Shown piece by piece: positions 14,475-22,415 of a stretch of 64,000 nt of DNA. Numbering within the stretch: position 1 is the first letter of the stretch; every line of letters begins with the position of its first letter. A model generated the notes under the pieces. The model was given only the letters and a program-made list of their open reading frames with translations, was not told where the DNA came from and did no database searches. Source of the stretch: Cyanobium sp. NIES-981 (lineage in GTDB: Bacteria; Cyanobacteriota; Cyanobacteriia; PCC-6307; Cyanobiaceae); contig CAMDEM010000005.1 of the NCBI GenBank assembly GCA_945896675.1, forward strand, positions 1 through 64,000. Direction: 5' to 3'. The translations under genes and the position numbers were made by a program.

Positions 14475-15635
14475 CTAGGCCAGGGCTGCACTCTCAGCCG
14501 TGAGGCAATCGGTGCGGGCCGCAGCCAGCCTGGTGGCCCAGCTGGCGGCATAGGCCTGGTTCGCCGCCTGGGCTGCGGGGTCCTCCGTGCCTAAAGGATG
14601 GGGCATGGTGCCATTGATTGCCCCATTGGTGACACAGAACATGGCTTTCTGGAAGCTGGCGCAAATTTTGACCCGCACATCCCCCTCGCCGCGGGTGCGC
14701 TGCTGGTACCACTGGTGGAGGCCATCGGGCAGGTGGCGATACATGTCCTGCATCAGCAGGCTCGGCGGGATGCCCGCCCCCATGCTGGGCAGGGGATCGG
14801 CGTACAGGGCTCCATAGGCAAATTGGCCCTGGTCGGGGGAGATTTGCTGCGCCTGGGCGTTGAAGCTCACCGTGCCCAGAAAGGGCATGCCCCGAAGGAA
14901 CACCGCCTCCACATAGGGGACCGCCACATCCACCAGGAAGGTCAAACCGGCTTCTGGGGGGAGCACCCAAAAGGTGTCAGCTCCGATCACCACCGCGTAG
15001 GTGATCGGAGCTGCGGCGGCCGCCACGAGTCCCTGCTTCACAAACTCCACCACCGCAGAAATCGAGGCGACCCGTCCGTCCCGCCAAGCGGCAGCAAGAT
15101 CGATAAACAGATCACTCATGACCCGCCAGAACTGGCCCAGGGCATGGGTGGTTGCCGCGGTGCGGATGAGCTCAGGCAGGAAGGCCGGAAACAGCGGATG
15201 CAACAGGGCAAGCAACGGGTCAGCCCGGCGCTTGCGCTGGATGATGGCCTCACAGCGCTCCATGAAGGGGGCTGAATCGAGGTAGGCATCCATGCCGCCC
15301 GTGCCATGCCAAAGCATGGCTTTCATGCAGTACTCGGCGTATTCGAAATTGATCCGGTCGTGGAGGAGATGGCGCCAGATCTTGGCCGGACTCAAATCCC
15401 CATCGAGGTACTTAAAAATCGGCAGGGGATTGAGGAACTGCTGCTCTGCCTGATAAATCAGGTTGATGCTGTAGGCATCCAGCACCTCGCCGTAGCTCTC
15501 GAGCACTCCCACCACTTCCAGCAGGTGGTCGGCGGTGTCGGCAAGCAGGGTTTCTCCCGCCAACAGCCGCCGTTGCAGTTCTTCTGCGGGGGGCATCCCC
15601 CCCTGGCGCGTCAGGGCAGCAGAAATAACGGGCAT
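14475..15635 (-). CDS. chpX: CO2 hydration protein ChpX (CupB type)
   Basis: A 386-residue soluble subunit of the NDH-1 CO2-uptake complex, which converts CO2 to bicarbonate at the thylakoid using electron transport energy. Family sequence is visible in DAYSINLIYQAEQQFLNP, KYLDGDLSPAKIWRHL, DRINFEYAEYCMKAMLWHG, and the C-terminal ICASFQKAMFCVTNGAI. The two Cys and several His/Glu residues of this part may bind Zn. ATG 15635 shares a base with the ndhD4 stop (TAATG). Assignment to ChpX/CupB rather than ChpY/CupA rests on the ndhF4-ndhD4-chpX order beside the carboxysome genes typical of marine and freshwater alpha-cyanobacteria. Confidence 0.9.
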   Translation of the reverse strand: MPVISAALTRQGGMPPAEELQRRLLAGETLLADTADHLLEVVGVLESYGEVLDAYSINLIYQAEQQFLNPLPIFKYLDGDLSPAKIWRHLLHDRINFEYAEYCMKAMLWHGTGGMDAYLDSAPFMERCEAIIQRKRRADPLLALLHPLFPAFLPELIRTAATTHALGQFWRVMSDLFIDLAAAWRDGRVASISAVVEFVKQGLVAAAAAPITYAVVIGADTFWVLPPEAGLTFLVDVAVPYVEAVFLRGMPFLGTVSFNAQAQQISPDQGQFAYGALYADPLPSMGAGIPPSLLMQDMYRHLPDGLHQWYQQRTRGEGDVRVKICASFQKAMFCVTNGAINGTMPHPLGTEDPAAQAANQAYAASWATRLAAARTDCLTAESAALA

Positions 15636-17194
15636 TAGCCGATCCCTCCTGTTGGGGCCATGGCCAAGAGGTTGGCCAATGGGGCCATCGCCGTGGTGGT
15701 GGCTTCACTCAGGTGCCCCAACACGGCGGGGAACAGGCCCAACACCACAACCCCTAGGGCGAGGGCCAGGGCCGGCACAGTTTCCCGAGGCGCCACGGGC
15801 GCCAGCTGCACATCGAGCCGGGAATCTTGAACCGGTTCGGCAGTGGCGGGGGTCACCGCAAGACGTCCAAAGAAGGTTCGGTTGACCAGCAGCAAAAAAT
15901 AGACCGCGGTTAGGCCCGAACCAACCATGCAAAGCAAGGTGGCCAGGGGATAGGCCTGAATGCTGCCGCGGAACACCAGAAATTCCGAGATGAACCCTGC
16001 CATGCCGGGCAGGCCCGCACTGGCCATCACCCCCAGGATCATCAAGGTGCCCGTAAAGGGCAGGCCCCGCTCCGGATTGAGCAATCCCCGAAGTACATCC
16101 AAGTCCCTGGTCCCGGTTTTCCGGTACACCGTGCCCACCAGCAAGAACAGCAAGGCGGAAATCAAGCCATGGCTGACCATCTGGAATTCGGCTCCAAGCA
16201 GGGCCACGGGGGTTCCGGCAGCGCCGGCGAGAAGCACATAGCCCATGTGGCCCACGGAGCTGTAGGCCACCATCCGCTTCATGTCGGTTTGGGCAATGGC
16301 CGCCAGGGATGCATAAACCACGGAAATGGCGGCCCAAATGGCTAATCCTGGCGAGAGCAAGGCCCAGGCCTCGGGGAACAGCCCCATGCCGAAGCGCAGG
16401 ATGCCGTAGGTGCCCAGCTTGAGCAGCACCCCCGCCAACAACACCGACACCGGGGTTGAGGCCTGGGTGTGGGCATCGGGCAACCAGGTATGGAAGGGAA
16501 CCAGGGGCAACTTGATGCCAAAACCCACCAGCAGCACAACCAACAACACCACCTGGCTGCCCATGGCAAGCCGTTCACTGGTCACGGCGGTGGGGCTGAA
16601 ATCCACCGAGCCCGTGAACAGGGCCAGGCCGAGGAAGGCCCCCAGGATCAACATTCCCGAGACAGCCGTGAAGATCAGAAACTTCGTGGCCGCATAGGCC
16701 CGTTCGCTCCCCCCCCATATGGAGATCAACAGCCAGAGGGGGATGAGTTCGAGCTCATAGAACAGGAAGAAAAGCAGCAGGTTATCGGCCAAAAAAGCGC
16801 CATTAACGGCACCGCTAATGAGCAGCAGCATCGAGAAATAAATCCTCGGGCGCTTGCTGAAATCCCTGCTGCAAACTGCAGAAACCAGGGTCAATCCCGC
16901 ATTGATCAACACCAGGGGTAGCGATAGACCATCAACACCGAGCTGATAGTTCAAACCAAGGCCCGGTAGCCAGGGATGGACCTCCTGGAGTTGGAGCCCC
17001 GGGATGGCCGGATCAAACACCAGCAGCAGGGCCAAGCTGGCGGCCAATTGGGCACTGAGCAGCGCAATCGTGATGGTGCGCAGCCTGCCAGGGCTGGGCT
17101 CTCCAGGCCAAAGCAGCAGGGCCAAGGTTCCCAAGAAAGGAATCAGCAAGAGCAGGGACAACCAGGGGATGGTCATCAAGCCAGGGATGGTCAT
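15635..17194 (-). CDS. ndhD4: NDH-1 subunit D4 (CO2-uptake complex)
   Basis: A 519-residue antiporter-like membrane subunit of NDH-1, NuoM/NdhD family, with about 14 hydrophobic helices. Family signs are YQLGVDGLSLPLVLINAGL, FFLFYELELIPLWLLI with the key Glu, IKLPLVPFHTWLPDAHTQA with the conserved Lys and His, TDMKRMVAYSSVGHMGYV, and the NRTFFG segment near the C-terminus. It sits in the distal arm of the CO2-uptake form of NDH-1. The N-terminus has a short tandem duplication (MTIPGLMTIP), so the second ATG at 17176 could also be used; the first overlaps the ndhF4 stop as ATGA. D4 rather than D3 is inferred from neighbours. Confidence 0.9.
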   Translation of the reverse strand: MTIPGLMTIPWLSLLLLIPFLGTLALLLWPGEPSPGRLRTITIALLSAQLAASLALLLVFDPAIPGLQLQEVHPWLPGLGLNYQLGVDGLSLPLVLINAGLTLVSAVCSRDFSKRPRIYFSMLLLISGAVNGAFLADNLLLFFLFYELELIPLWLLISIWGGSERAYAATKFLIFTAVSGMLILGAFLGLALFTGSVDFSPTAVTSERLAMGSQVVLLVVLLVGFGIKLPLVPFHTWLPDAHTQASTPVSVLLAGVLLKLGTYGILRFGMGLFPEAWALLSPGLAIWAAISVVYASLAAIAQTDMKRMVAYSSVGHMGYVLLAGAAGTPVALLGAEFQMVSHGLISALLFLLVGTVYRKTGTRDLDVLRGLLNPERGLPFTGTLMILGVMASAGLPGMAGFISEFLVFRGSIQAYPLATLLCMVGSGLTAVYFLLLVNRTFFGRLAVTPATAEPVQDSRLDVQLAPVAPRETVPALALALGVVVLGLFPAVLGHLSEATTTAMAPLANLLAMAPTGGIG

Positions 17195-19062
17195 CCTTGT
17201 GCCCCTGCCCCAAGCAGCCAGTTCAAGGAGGTGAGCAGCAGCACCAGGGAGATCACCACGGTGAGCAGGTAACTCTGCAACTGGCCACTCACATTGAGTT
17301 TGAGATTTTCAGAACTCTGCAGCGACAACCTGCCGATGCCGTTCACCAGACCATTCACCCCCTGGCGATCCAAGCCATTGGTGAAACGGGCCAATCCAGC
17401 CACAAAAGCCACGATCGTGGCCTTGTAGATCCTTTCGGTATAGAAATCAAAGGCCAGCAAATCCTGGAGCCCGCGCAGGGGCTGCTGGATCGAGCGTGAC
17501 CAAAACTGATCGAAACCAACTTGGCTGCCAATCACCACCCCTGTCAGTCCGGAGAGGGCCACAGCGATGGCAACGGGCAGGGGAAACGCACCAATGCCAG
17601 GGACTGGGTCGATCTTGGCCATCAGCAGCGGTGTCAACAGCACCAAGACCGTGAGGCTGACCATAGGGAGGGCCATCAGCCAATTGACCTCAGGTGCTCG
17701 CTTGGTTTTGGGCTTGGCCGATCCCAAGAAAACAGCTCGATACACCCGGGTGAGGTTGATCGCCGTCAGCAGGTTGGTGAGAAGAATCACCCCAGCGAAG
17801 AAGGGGGATTGGGCCCAAAGAGCCTGCACCCCGAGTCCAAAACACCAATAACAGCCCAAGGGCAGCAAACCCACCAGCCCAGCTGCGGCCACCAGGTAAG
17901 CCACCGTTGTCGCCGGCATCCTGGTGCCCAGGCCGCCAAGCTCGGTGAGGTCTTGGCAGTTTGTGGTGGCAATCACGCTGCCCACAGACATAAACAACAA
18001 CGCCTTAGCGAAACCGTGGGAGAGCAGGAGCAGCAGGGCTATCCCGGGCTGGCCAAGGGCAAGGGCAATGAAAACCAGGCCCAAATAGGAGGTGGTGGAA
18101 TAGGAAAAGGCCCGCTTGAGATCCACCTGGGCAAGGGCCACCAGGGCACCCGCAATGGCACTAATGGTGCCCACCACCAGCAACACCGTGATCGCCAGGG
18201 GTGCCAGACGCAGCAGGGGCATCACCTTGAACAGCACCAGGGCGCCGGCGGTCACCACCACGGAATTACGCAGGATGGACGCCGGGTTGGGCCCCTCCAT
18301 CGCCTCATCGAGCCAGAGGTGCATGGGGAACTGGGCACATTTGCCCATGGGTCCCGCAATCAAGCCCAAGCCCAGCAAGGTGCCTGCCAAAGGGCTGAGC
18401 AGGCCACTGGCTTCGGCATCGGCAGACCAGCGATAGAGGTCGGTGAACTCCATCGACCCGGCCCAAGCTGAGAGGGCCACGACCCCCATCAAGAGCAAAA
18501 TGTCCCCCACCCGTTTGGTGAGGAAGGCATCGCGGGCTGCCGTCACCACCAAGGGCTGGGCATACCAAAAGCCCACCAGCAGATAGGTGGACAGGGTGAG
18601 CATCTCCAGCAGGAAATAGCTCATCAAGAGGTTGCTACTCAGCACAAGCCCGGAGAGGGCGCCTTCAAAAAAGCCCACCAGGGCATAGAAGCGCGCAAGG
18701 GACCATTCCTTGTCGAGATAGCCCAGCGCAAAAAACTGCGCGAACAAACTCATCAAGGTCACCAATTCGAGGGCGGCCAGGTTGGTGAGGGAAAGGTCGA
18801 AGCCGATCTGAAGGTGCAGGTCGGCAGCTGAGAACCAATCAAAGCTGAGGTGTTGGGCCCCCCGCCGCCAGACCTCCAGGCTCACCCAGCTGCCATGGAG
18901 AACCGCAACCAAGGTGAGCAGAAGATTCAGATAGGCAGCTGGGCGCTGGCCATTGCGCTTCAAGCTGCCGCTGGCCCATGGCAAGGCAACCACCATGCCG
19001 CCGAAGCCATAGAGGGGGATCAGCCAAACAAGCTGAATCGGCAGGGGAAGGGGGGGGCTCAA
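17191..19062 (-). CDS. ndhF4: NDH-1 subunit F4 (CO2-uptake complex)
   Basis: A 623-residue NuoL/NdhF-type subunit. Visible features include IGFDLSLTNLAALELVTLMS, SYFLLEMLTLSTYLLVGFWY, GKCAQFPMHLWLDEAMEGP with the conserved proton-pathway residues, QVDLKRAFSYSTTSYLGLV, and a long C-terminal amphipathic and membrane tail. It pairs with NdhD4 and ChpX to form the constitutive type of CO2-uptake NDH-1 complex in thylakoids. The frame starts with a TTG (MSPPLPLPIQLVWLIPLYG), and no ATG gives a complete first helix. The ferritin-like gene ends 15 bases upstream. Confidence 0.9.
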   Translation of the reverse strand: MSPPLPLPIQLVWLIPLYGFGGMVVALPWASGSLKRNGQRPAAYLNLLLTLVAVLHGSWVSLEVWRRGAQHLSFDWFSAADLHLQIGFDLSLTNLAALELVTLMSLFAQFFALGYLDKEWSLARFYALVGFFEGALSGLVLSSNLLMSYFLLEMLTLSTYLLVGFWYAQPLVVTAARDAFLTKRVGDILLLMGVVALSAWAGSMEFTDLYRWSADAEASGLLSPLAGTLLGLGLIAGPMGKCAQFPMHLWLDEAMEGPNPASILRNSVVVTAGALVLFKVMPLLRLAPLAITVLLVVGTISAIAGALVALAQVDLKRAFSYSTTSYLGLVFIALALGQPGIALLLLLSHGFAKALLFMSVGSVIATTNCQDLTELGGLGTRMPATTVAYLVAAAGLVGLLPLGCYWCFGLGVQALWAQSPFFAGVILLTNLLTAINLTRVYRAVFLGSAKPKTKRAPEVNWLMALPMVSLTVLVLLTPLLMAKIDPVPGIGAFPLPVAIAVALSGLTGVVIGSQVGFDQFWSRSIQQPLRGLQDLLAFDFYTERIYKATIVAFVAGLARFTNGLDRQGVNGLVNGIGRLSLQSSENLKLNVSGQLQSYLLTVVISLVLLLTSLNWLLGAGAQG

Positions 19063-19077
19063 GGGGGCGGGCAGCGG

Positions 19078-19545
19078 TTAGAAGGTAGCCCGATCGTGAT
19101 GGCGGTTCACCTGCCCTCCAAGGCTTTGTAGCCAAGCGGAAAGTTCAGCACCATGGTGCTGTTCGTCGTTCAGCAAGTCGCGGAAAAAGGCCTCGCTGCT
19201 GACATCCCCAACCAAGACACAGAAACGGCTGGCTTCTGCGTAGAGGCTGATCAAATCGTTTTCCAACTGGGTGTTGTGACGCAACAGCCCAATCAGGTCG
19301 GGGGCATGGGTCACGGCCCTGAGCTGGGAAGCGGCAGGGGCAACCCCAACAGCCAACATGCGCTGCACAATTTTTTCTGCGTGCTGCATTTCCTCCACCG
19401 TTTCGCGGCGGAAGCGTCCTGCAGCGTCAGTATCACCCCAGAGCCCCACAAGGGAGGCCTGGGTCATGTACTGCTGAACCGCAGAAAGCTCAAGGCTTAG
19501 GGCGCGACCGAGGTAACCCAGGACGCGCGGATGAACGGCGCCCAT
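19078..19545 (-). CDS. Ferritin-like (bacterioferritin-type) protein of the carboxysome locus
   Basis: A 155-residue four-helix-bundle protein. Di-iron ligand motifs are in order: LSLELSAVQQYMTQ (Glu in helix 1), EEMQHAEKI (ExxH in helix 2), NTQLENDLISLYAEA (Glu in helix 3) and NDEQHHGAEL (ExxH-like in helix 4). A small bacterioferritin-like gene is a recurrent member of cyanobacterial alpha-carboxysome loci; iron storage, ferroxidase or redox protection have been suggested and none can be chosen from sequence. It starts five bases after csoS1E and precedes ndhF4. Confidence 0.85.
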   Translation of the reverse strand: MGAVHPRVLGYLGRALSLELSAVQQYMTQASLVGLWGDTDAAGRFRRETVEEMQHAEKIVQRMLAVGVAPAASQLRAVTHAPDLIGLLRHNTQLENDLISLYAEASRFCVLVGDVSSEAFFRDLLNDEQHHGAELSAWLQSLGGQVNRHHDRATF

Positions 19546-19550
19546 GGGGA

Positions 19551-20219
19551 TCAGAGACGACGGGTGGTGGCAGTGGCGATGAGGGCAGGCTCAACTTCAC
19601 TGTGGGGACGGGCAATGATGTGGGCAGCCACAAGGCCATCACCCACGCGCTCGCAGGCATCAGCGCCGGCGCGAACGGCCGCGTTGACAGCACCGGTTTC
19701 ACCACGAACCATCACGGTGACGTAGCCGCCGCCAACGAATTCCCGGGCGATCAAGGTGACTTCAGCCGCCTTGGTCATGGCGTCGGCGGCCTCAATGGCG
19801 GGAACCAGGCCGCGGGTTTCGATCATGCCGAGGGCGATGCCCTGAATGGAAGGAGCCATGGCGTTGCTGCGGGATGGGGTGGAAGGACGGGAGGTGCCGG
19901 CGCCGCCGCCGGAGGCTTGGGCCGAACCAGAACGGTTCGTGGCAGCCCGGGGGGCTGCCTTGGCTGGGGATTTGGCGGCGGGTTGGGCCGCACTGGAGCG
20001 CGAAGCTGCAGGGCGAGCCGAGGCTGCTGCTTTGGCTGGGGTGGCCTTAGCAGCTGGGGCAGCGGGCAAGGCCTTGGGAGCCGATGCCGCAACCGATGGC
20101 ACTGAGCTGGCAGGCCGCGTGCCGGCCGAGGTACTTGCAGAAGCTGCCGAGCTCGCCGCAGGGGCGGGCTTGGCAGCTGCCGAAGCACTGGAGGTGGAAC
20201 GCGGGGTGGGTGTAGCCAT
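19551..20219 (-). CDS. csoS1E: Carboxysome shell protein CsoS1E, BMC domain with long N-terminal extension
   Basis: 222 residues. The first ~120 are a low-complexity Ala/Ser/Pro/Thr/Lys segment, probably disordered. The last ~95 are one bacterial microcompartment (BMC, Pfam00936-type) domain: GIALGMIETRGLVPAIEAAD, KAAEVTLIAREFVGGGY, MVRGETGAVNAAVRAGA and DGLVAAHIIARPHSEVEP. It would form hexamers in the shell facet, with the extension protruding or contacting cargo. The BMC part differs from CsoS1 at 26927-27238 at only about three of 87 positions, and the DNA is likewise very similar, implying recent duplication or gene conversion. The extended CsoS1E form is known in picocyanobacteria. Confidence 0.93.
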   Translation of the reverse strand: MATPTPRSTSSASAAAKPAPAASSAASASTSAGTRPASSVPSVAASAPKALPAAPAAKATPAKAAASARPAASRSSAAQPAAKSPAKAAPRAATNRSGSAQASGGGAGTSRPSTPSRSNAMAPSIQGIALGMIETRGLVPAIEAADAMTKAAEVTLIAREFVGGGYVTVMVRGETGAVNAAVRAGADACERVGDGLVAAHIIARPHSEVEPALIATATTRRL

Positions 20220-20282
20220 GACTCAGTAGGAATTGGGGCTAGGGAATGGCCAGGAGAGAGGGGCGGGGAACGCCCAAATCAG

Positions 20283-20534
20283 CTAGCCATCGGGCTCCCA
20301 AAAATCGATGATTCCGCCGATCGTGAGATCAGTTTGAACCTCCGGGTTGCCGCAGGCAAAGCGAGCTGCCGAACCACTGGCGGTGAAGACCCAGTTACCT
20401 GGAGCTGCACCGACAGGATCAACGGCAACGCTGAGCTTGCCCCTCGACGTGCGAAGCACGCGCAGGTTGGAGTGTTCCAAGCCAGGCACGCGCTGGGTGC
20501 AAACCAGGGATCCCGTCACCTGCATGATTTCCAT
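20283..20534 (-). CDS. csoS4B: Carboxysome vertex protein CsoS4B
   Basis: An 83-residue bacterial microcompartment vertex (EutN/CcmL) protein. Pentamers cap the twelve vertices of the icosahedral shell. Family sequence includes VTGSLVCTQRVPGL, LRVLRTSRGKLSVAVDPVGA, GNWVFTASGSAAR and LTIGGIIDFW. The start ATG shares one base with the csoS4A stop, so the vertex proteins are made from coupled genes. The 63-base gap to csoS1E downstream has no gene. Confidence 0.94.
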   Translation of the reverse strand: MEIMQVTGSLVCTQRVPGLEHSNLRVLRTSRGKLSVAVDPVGAAPGNWVFTASGSAARFACGNPEVQTDLTIGGIIDFWEPDG

Positions 20535-20863
20535 TACTTGGCACCCCCGGAAAGTGGGGCATCACTCGAAATTGGGGCCTCAGTTGAAGCAGGAGAAGCC
20601 GCAGGGGGAGTTTTGCCAGCCTCAGGATCCCAGTGGTCAATGATGCCAACGATGGTGAGATCGCTGGGATAGGACTTACTTCCGGCAGCCTCCCGGGCGG
20701 CGGAACTACCCACACAGATCACCCAATCACCGGGAATACAGCCCACGGCATCCACAGCAACTTTTTGGGTGCTGCCGTCCAGCACCACCTGCAGGTGTTT
20801 GTGCTCGAAATCAGGAATGCGGTTGGTGGAGACCAACGGCTTAACCACTTTGCAGATCAACAT
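20534..20863 (-). CDS. csoS4A: Carboxysome vertex protein CsoS4A with extended C-terminus
   Basis: A 109-residue CcmL/EutN-fold vertex protein: MLICKVVKPLVSTNRIPDFE, then LQVVLDGSTQKVAVDAVGCI, GDWVICVGSSAAREAAGSK and DLTIVGIIDHWDP. After the fold ends (about residue 82) there is a tail of ~27 residues rich in Pro, Ala and Ser, absent from CsoS4B and from the ~83-residue chemoautotroph homologue. It starts one base after the csoSCA stop region. Works with CsoS4B to close the shell. Confidence 0.94.
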   Translation of the reverse strand: MLICKVVKPLVSTNRIPDFEHKHLQVVLDGSTQKVAVDAVGCIPGDWVICVGSSAAREAAGSKSYPSDLTIVGIIDHWDPEAGKTPPAASPASTEAPISSDAPLSGGAK

Positions 20864-20864
20864 G

Positions 20865-22409
20865 TCAGTGCCCTCCTCCGCTCGCGAACGTGATCGTGGA
20901 ACCTACCGCTTCGGCAGGGGTGTGGCGGTCCTGGTCCCGCACCGTCAACAGGGCATGGAGCAATCCCTGGCGAAAGAGGTCGGCGTAGCGGTTCTCCAGG
21001 GCGGCTTGAATCCGCTCGCAGTTGCGAATTGCCCGTTCCCGGGCTCCAGGGACCTGGCTGTTGTAATCAAAGCGGACGACCACCGGCACCGGCAAGCCCC
21101 GGGACACATTCAAGCCGGTGAAAATCTTGATGCCGACGTCCAGGTCAGCGGCCCCTTCTTCGACCGTATCCATATAGGCGAAATAGGTGAGGTTGCGCAG
21201 GTGGATCTCTTTGAAACCAATGCCCACCCCAATGAACCGTTCGGCATGGCCCGCATCGCCGTAACTGCCGCCATGGTGTTGGCGCACATAATCGATCTGG
21301 GACAGGTTGTTCTCCAGCAGGCGGGCAACCAGCCTCACCATGCTTGGGTCGGGGCTGGAGGCGGCAGCCTGTTCAACCATCGCCTGAATGCGGGCTTTTG
21401 CTTCCTGCTCACCAAGGTGGACAGTGGCTGCGTAGACATCCTGAGCATCCACCCAGCGCTCGAGGTTGGTGCTGCCATCCAGCCCGGGAACGTGCACCCG
21501 GATGGCGTCGGTGTCGGTGTCGATGCCCATCAAGAGCAAATCCACGGAGGCCCCGCAGCAAAAACTGTTCTCCACAGCCTGCTGAAAATCCTTCAGCCGC
21601 TCAAACCCACAGGAGGCCGCAAGGGAATCGTTACTGCCATGGGCCGCACAACCCTCGTGGCTGGGATCCTTGGAGCTGAAGTGGTATAAGACCACCTTCA
21701 AATAGCGGGTGTCCTCGTGGGCAGGATTGGGGATGGCCTCGCGGTAACGGCGGTGCTCGGTCTTCACCCAGCGGTTCACCGTGTTTTGCACATCAAACAG
21801 GGCCCCGGCATGGGAGCGACGCCGAACCGAACTAAACGGCAGGCGCAGGGCATAGGCAATGGCATGGGCCAGGCGGCCATCCGAGCAGGGCGTGATGTCC
21901 AGGAGATGGAAGCCACAGGAGAGCAGGAAGCCATCAAATGCCTCGGCTGCGGGGCTACCGGGTTTGCCGGCTAGGGGATCGGCTTGGAAGAAGGCATGAC
22001 TGGTCTGCTCGTAGGTCTCGAAGAGGCACCAGGCAAACAGGGTGCGCATGTCGAGCTGGGTTACCCAGGCCTTCTCGAGGATGGGCAGGGGAAGCTCAAA
22101 GCCAAGCTCGGTGCGGGCTAAACGCTGGGCTGCTCCAACGAAGTCGTCTTCGTGTTGGAGGGTTGAGAGCCGCTTGAGCACCGGCACGATGCGATCAAAG
22201 CTGCCCTTCACCTGGTTGTCGTAAGCATGCAACACCCCATTCGCCTGGCGATCGGTGAGGGGATGGAGGCTGCCGCGGAATGGGGTGCGGGTTGATGCCG
22301 GGGTGGGCTGGGTAGGCACGGCTCCGGGCTCAGCCGCCATGGCTCCCGGGCGACGACGGGGGGCCGTCGGAGCCATGGGGCGATAGGGAGTGGCCGAGCG
22401 TCGGGGCAT
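20865..22409 (-). CDS. csoSCA: Carboxysomal beta-type carbonic anhydrase CsoSCA (CsoS3)
   Basis: 514 residues. This shell-associated enzyme converts bicarbonate to CO2 inside the carboxysome. An N-terminal Arg/Pro/Ala-rich segment of ~45 residues precedes the helical domain. The catalytic domain carries the zinc ligands Cys175 (DITPCSDGR), His243 (VVLYHFSS) and Cys254 (HEGCAAHGSND); the His-Cys spacing of 11 matches the characterised homologue, and the Asp-Arg dyad follows Cys175. The C-terminal pseudo-duplicated domain lacks these ligands, as usual. Four to seven bases separate it from csoS2 and csoS4A. Confidence 0.95.
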   Translation of the reverse strand: MPRRSATPYRPMAPTAPRRRPGAMAAEPGAVPTQPTPASTRTPFRGSLHPLTDRQANGVLHAYDNQVKGSFDRIVPVLKRLSTLQHEDDFVGAAQRLARTELGFELPLPILEKAWVTQLDMRTLFAWCLFETYEQTSHAFFQADPLAGKPGSPAAEAFDGFLLSCGFHLLDITPCSDGRLAHAIAYALRLPFSSVRRRSHAGALFDVQNTVNRWVKTEHRRYREAIPNPAHEDTRYLKVVLYHFSSKDPSHEGCAAHGSNDSLAASCGFERLKDFQQAVENSFCCGASVDLLLMGIDTDTDAIRVHVPGLDGSTNLERWVDAQDVYAATVHLGEQEAKARIQAMVEQAAASSPDPSMVRLVARLLENNLSQIDYVRQHHGGSYGDAGHAERFIGVGIGFKEIHLRNLTYFAYMDTVEEGAADLDVGIKIFTGLNVSRGLPVPVVVRFDYNSQVPGARERAIRNCERIQAALENRYADLFRQGLLHALLTVRDQDRHTPAEAVGSTITFASGGGH

Positions 22410-22415
22410 CAGGGA

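Noticed and set aside
17521-18471. A 316-codon plus-strand frame opposite ndhF4
   Set aside because: Antisense to a well-supported membrane protein; Gln/His/Gly-rich sequence is the usual mirror of Leu/Ala-rich helices.
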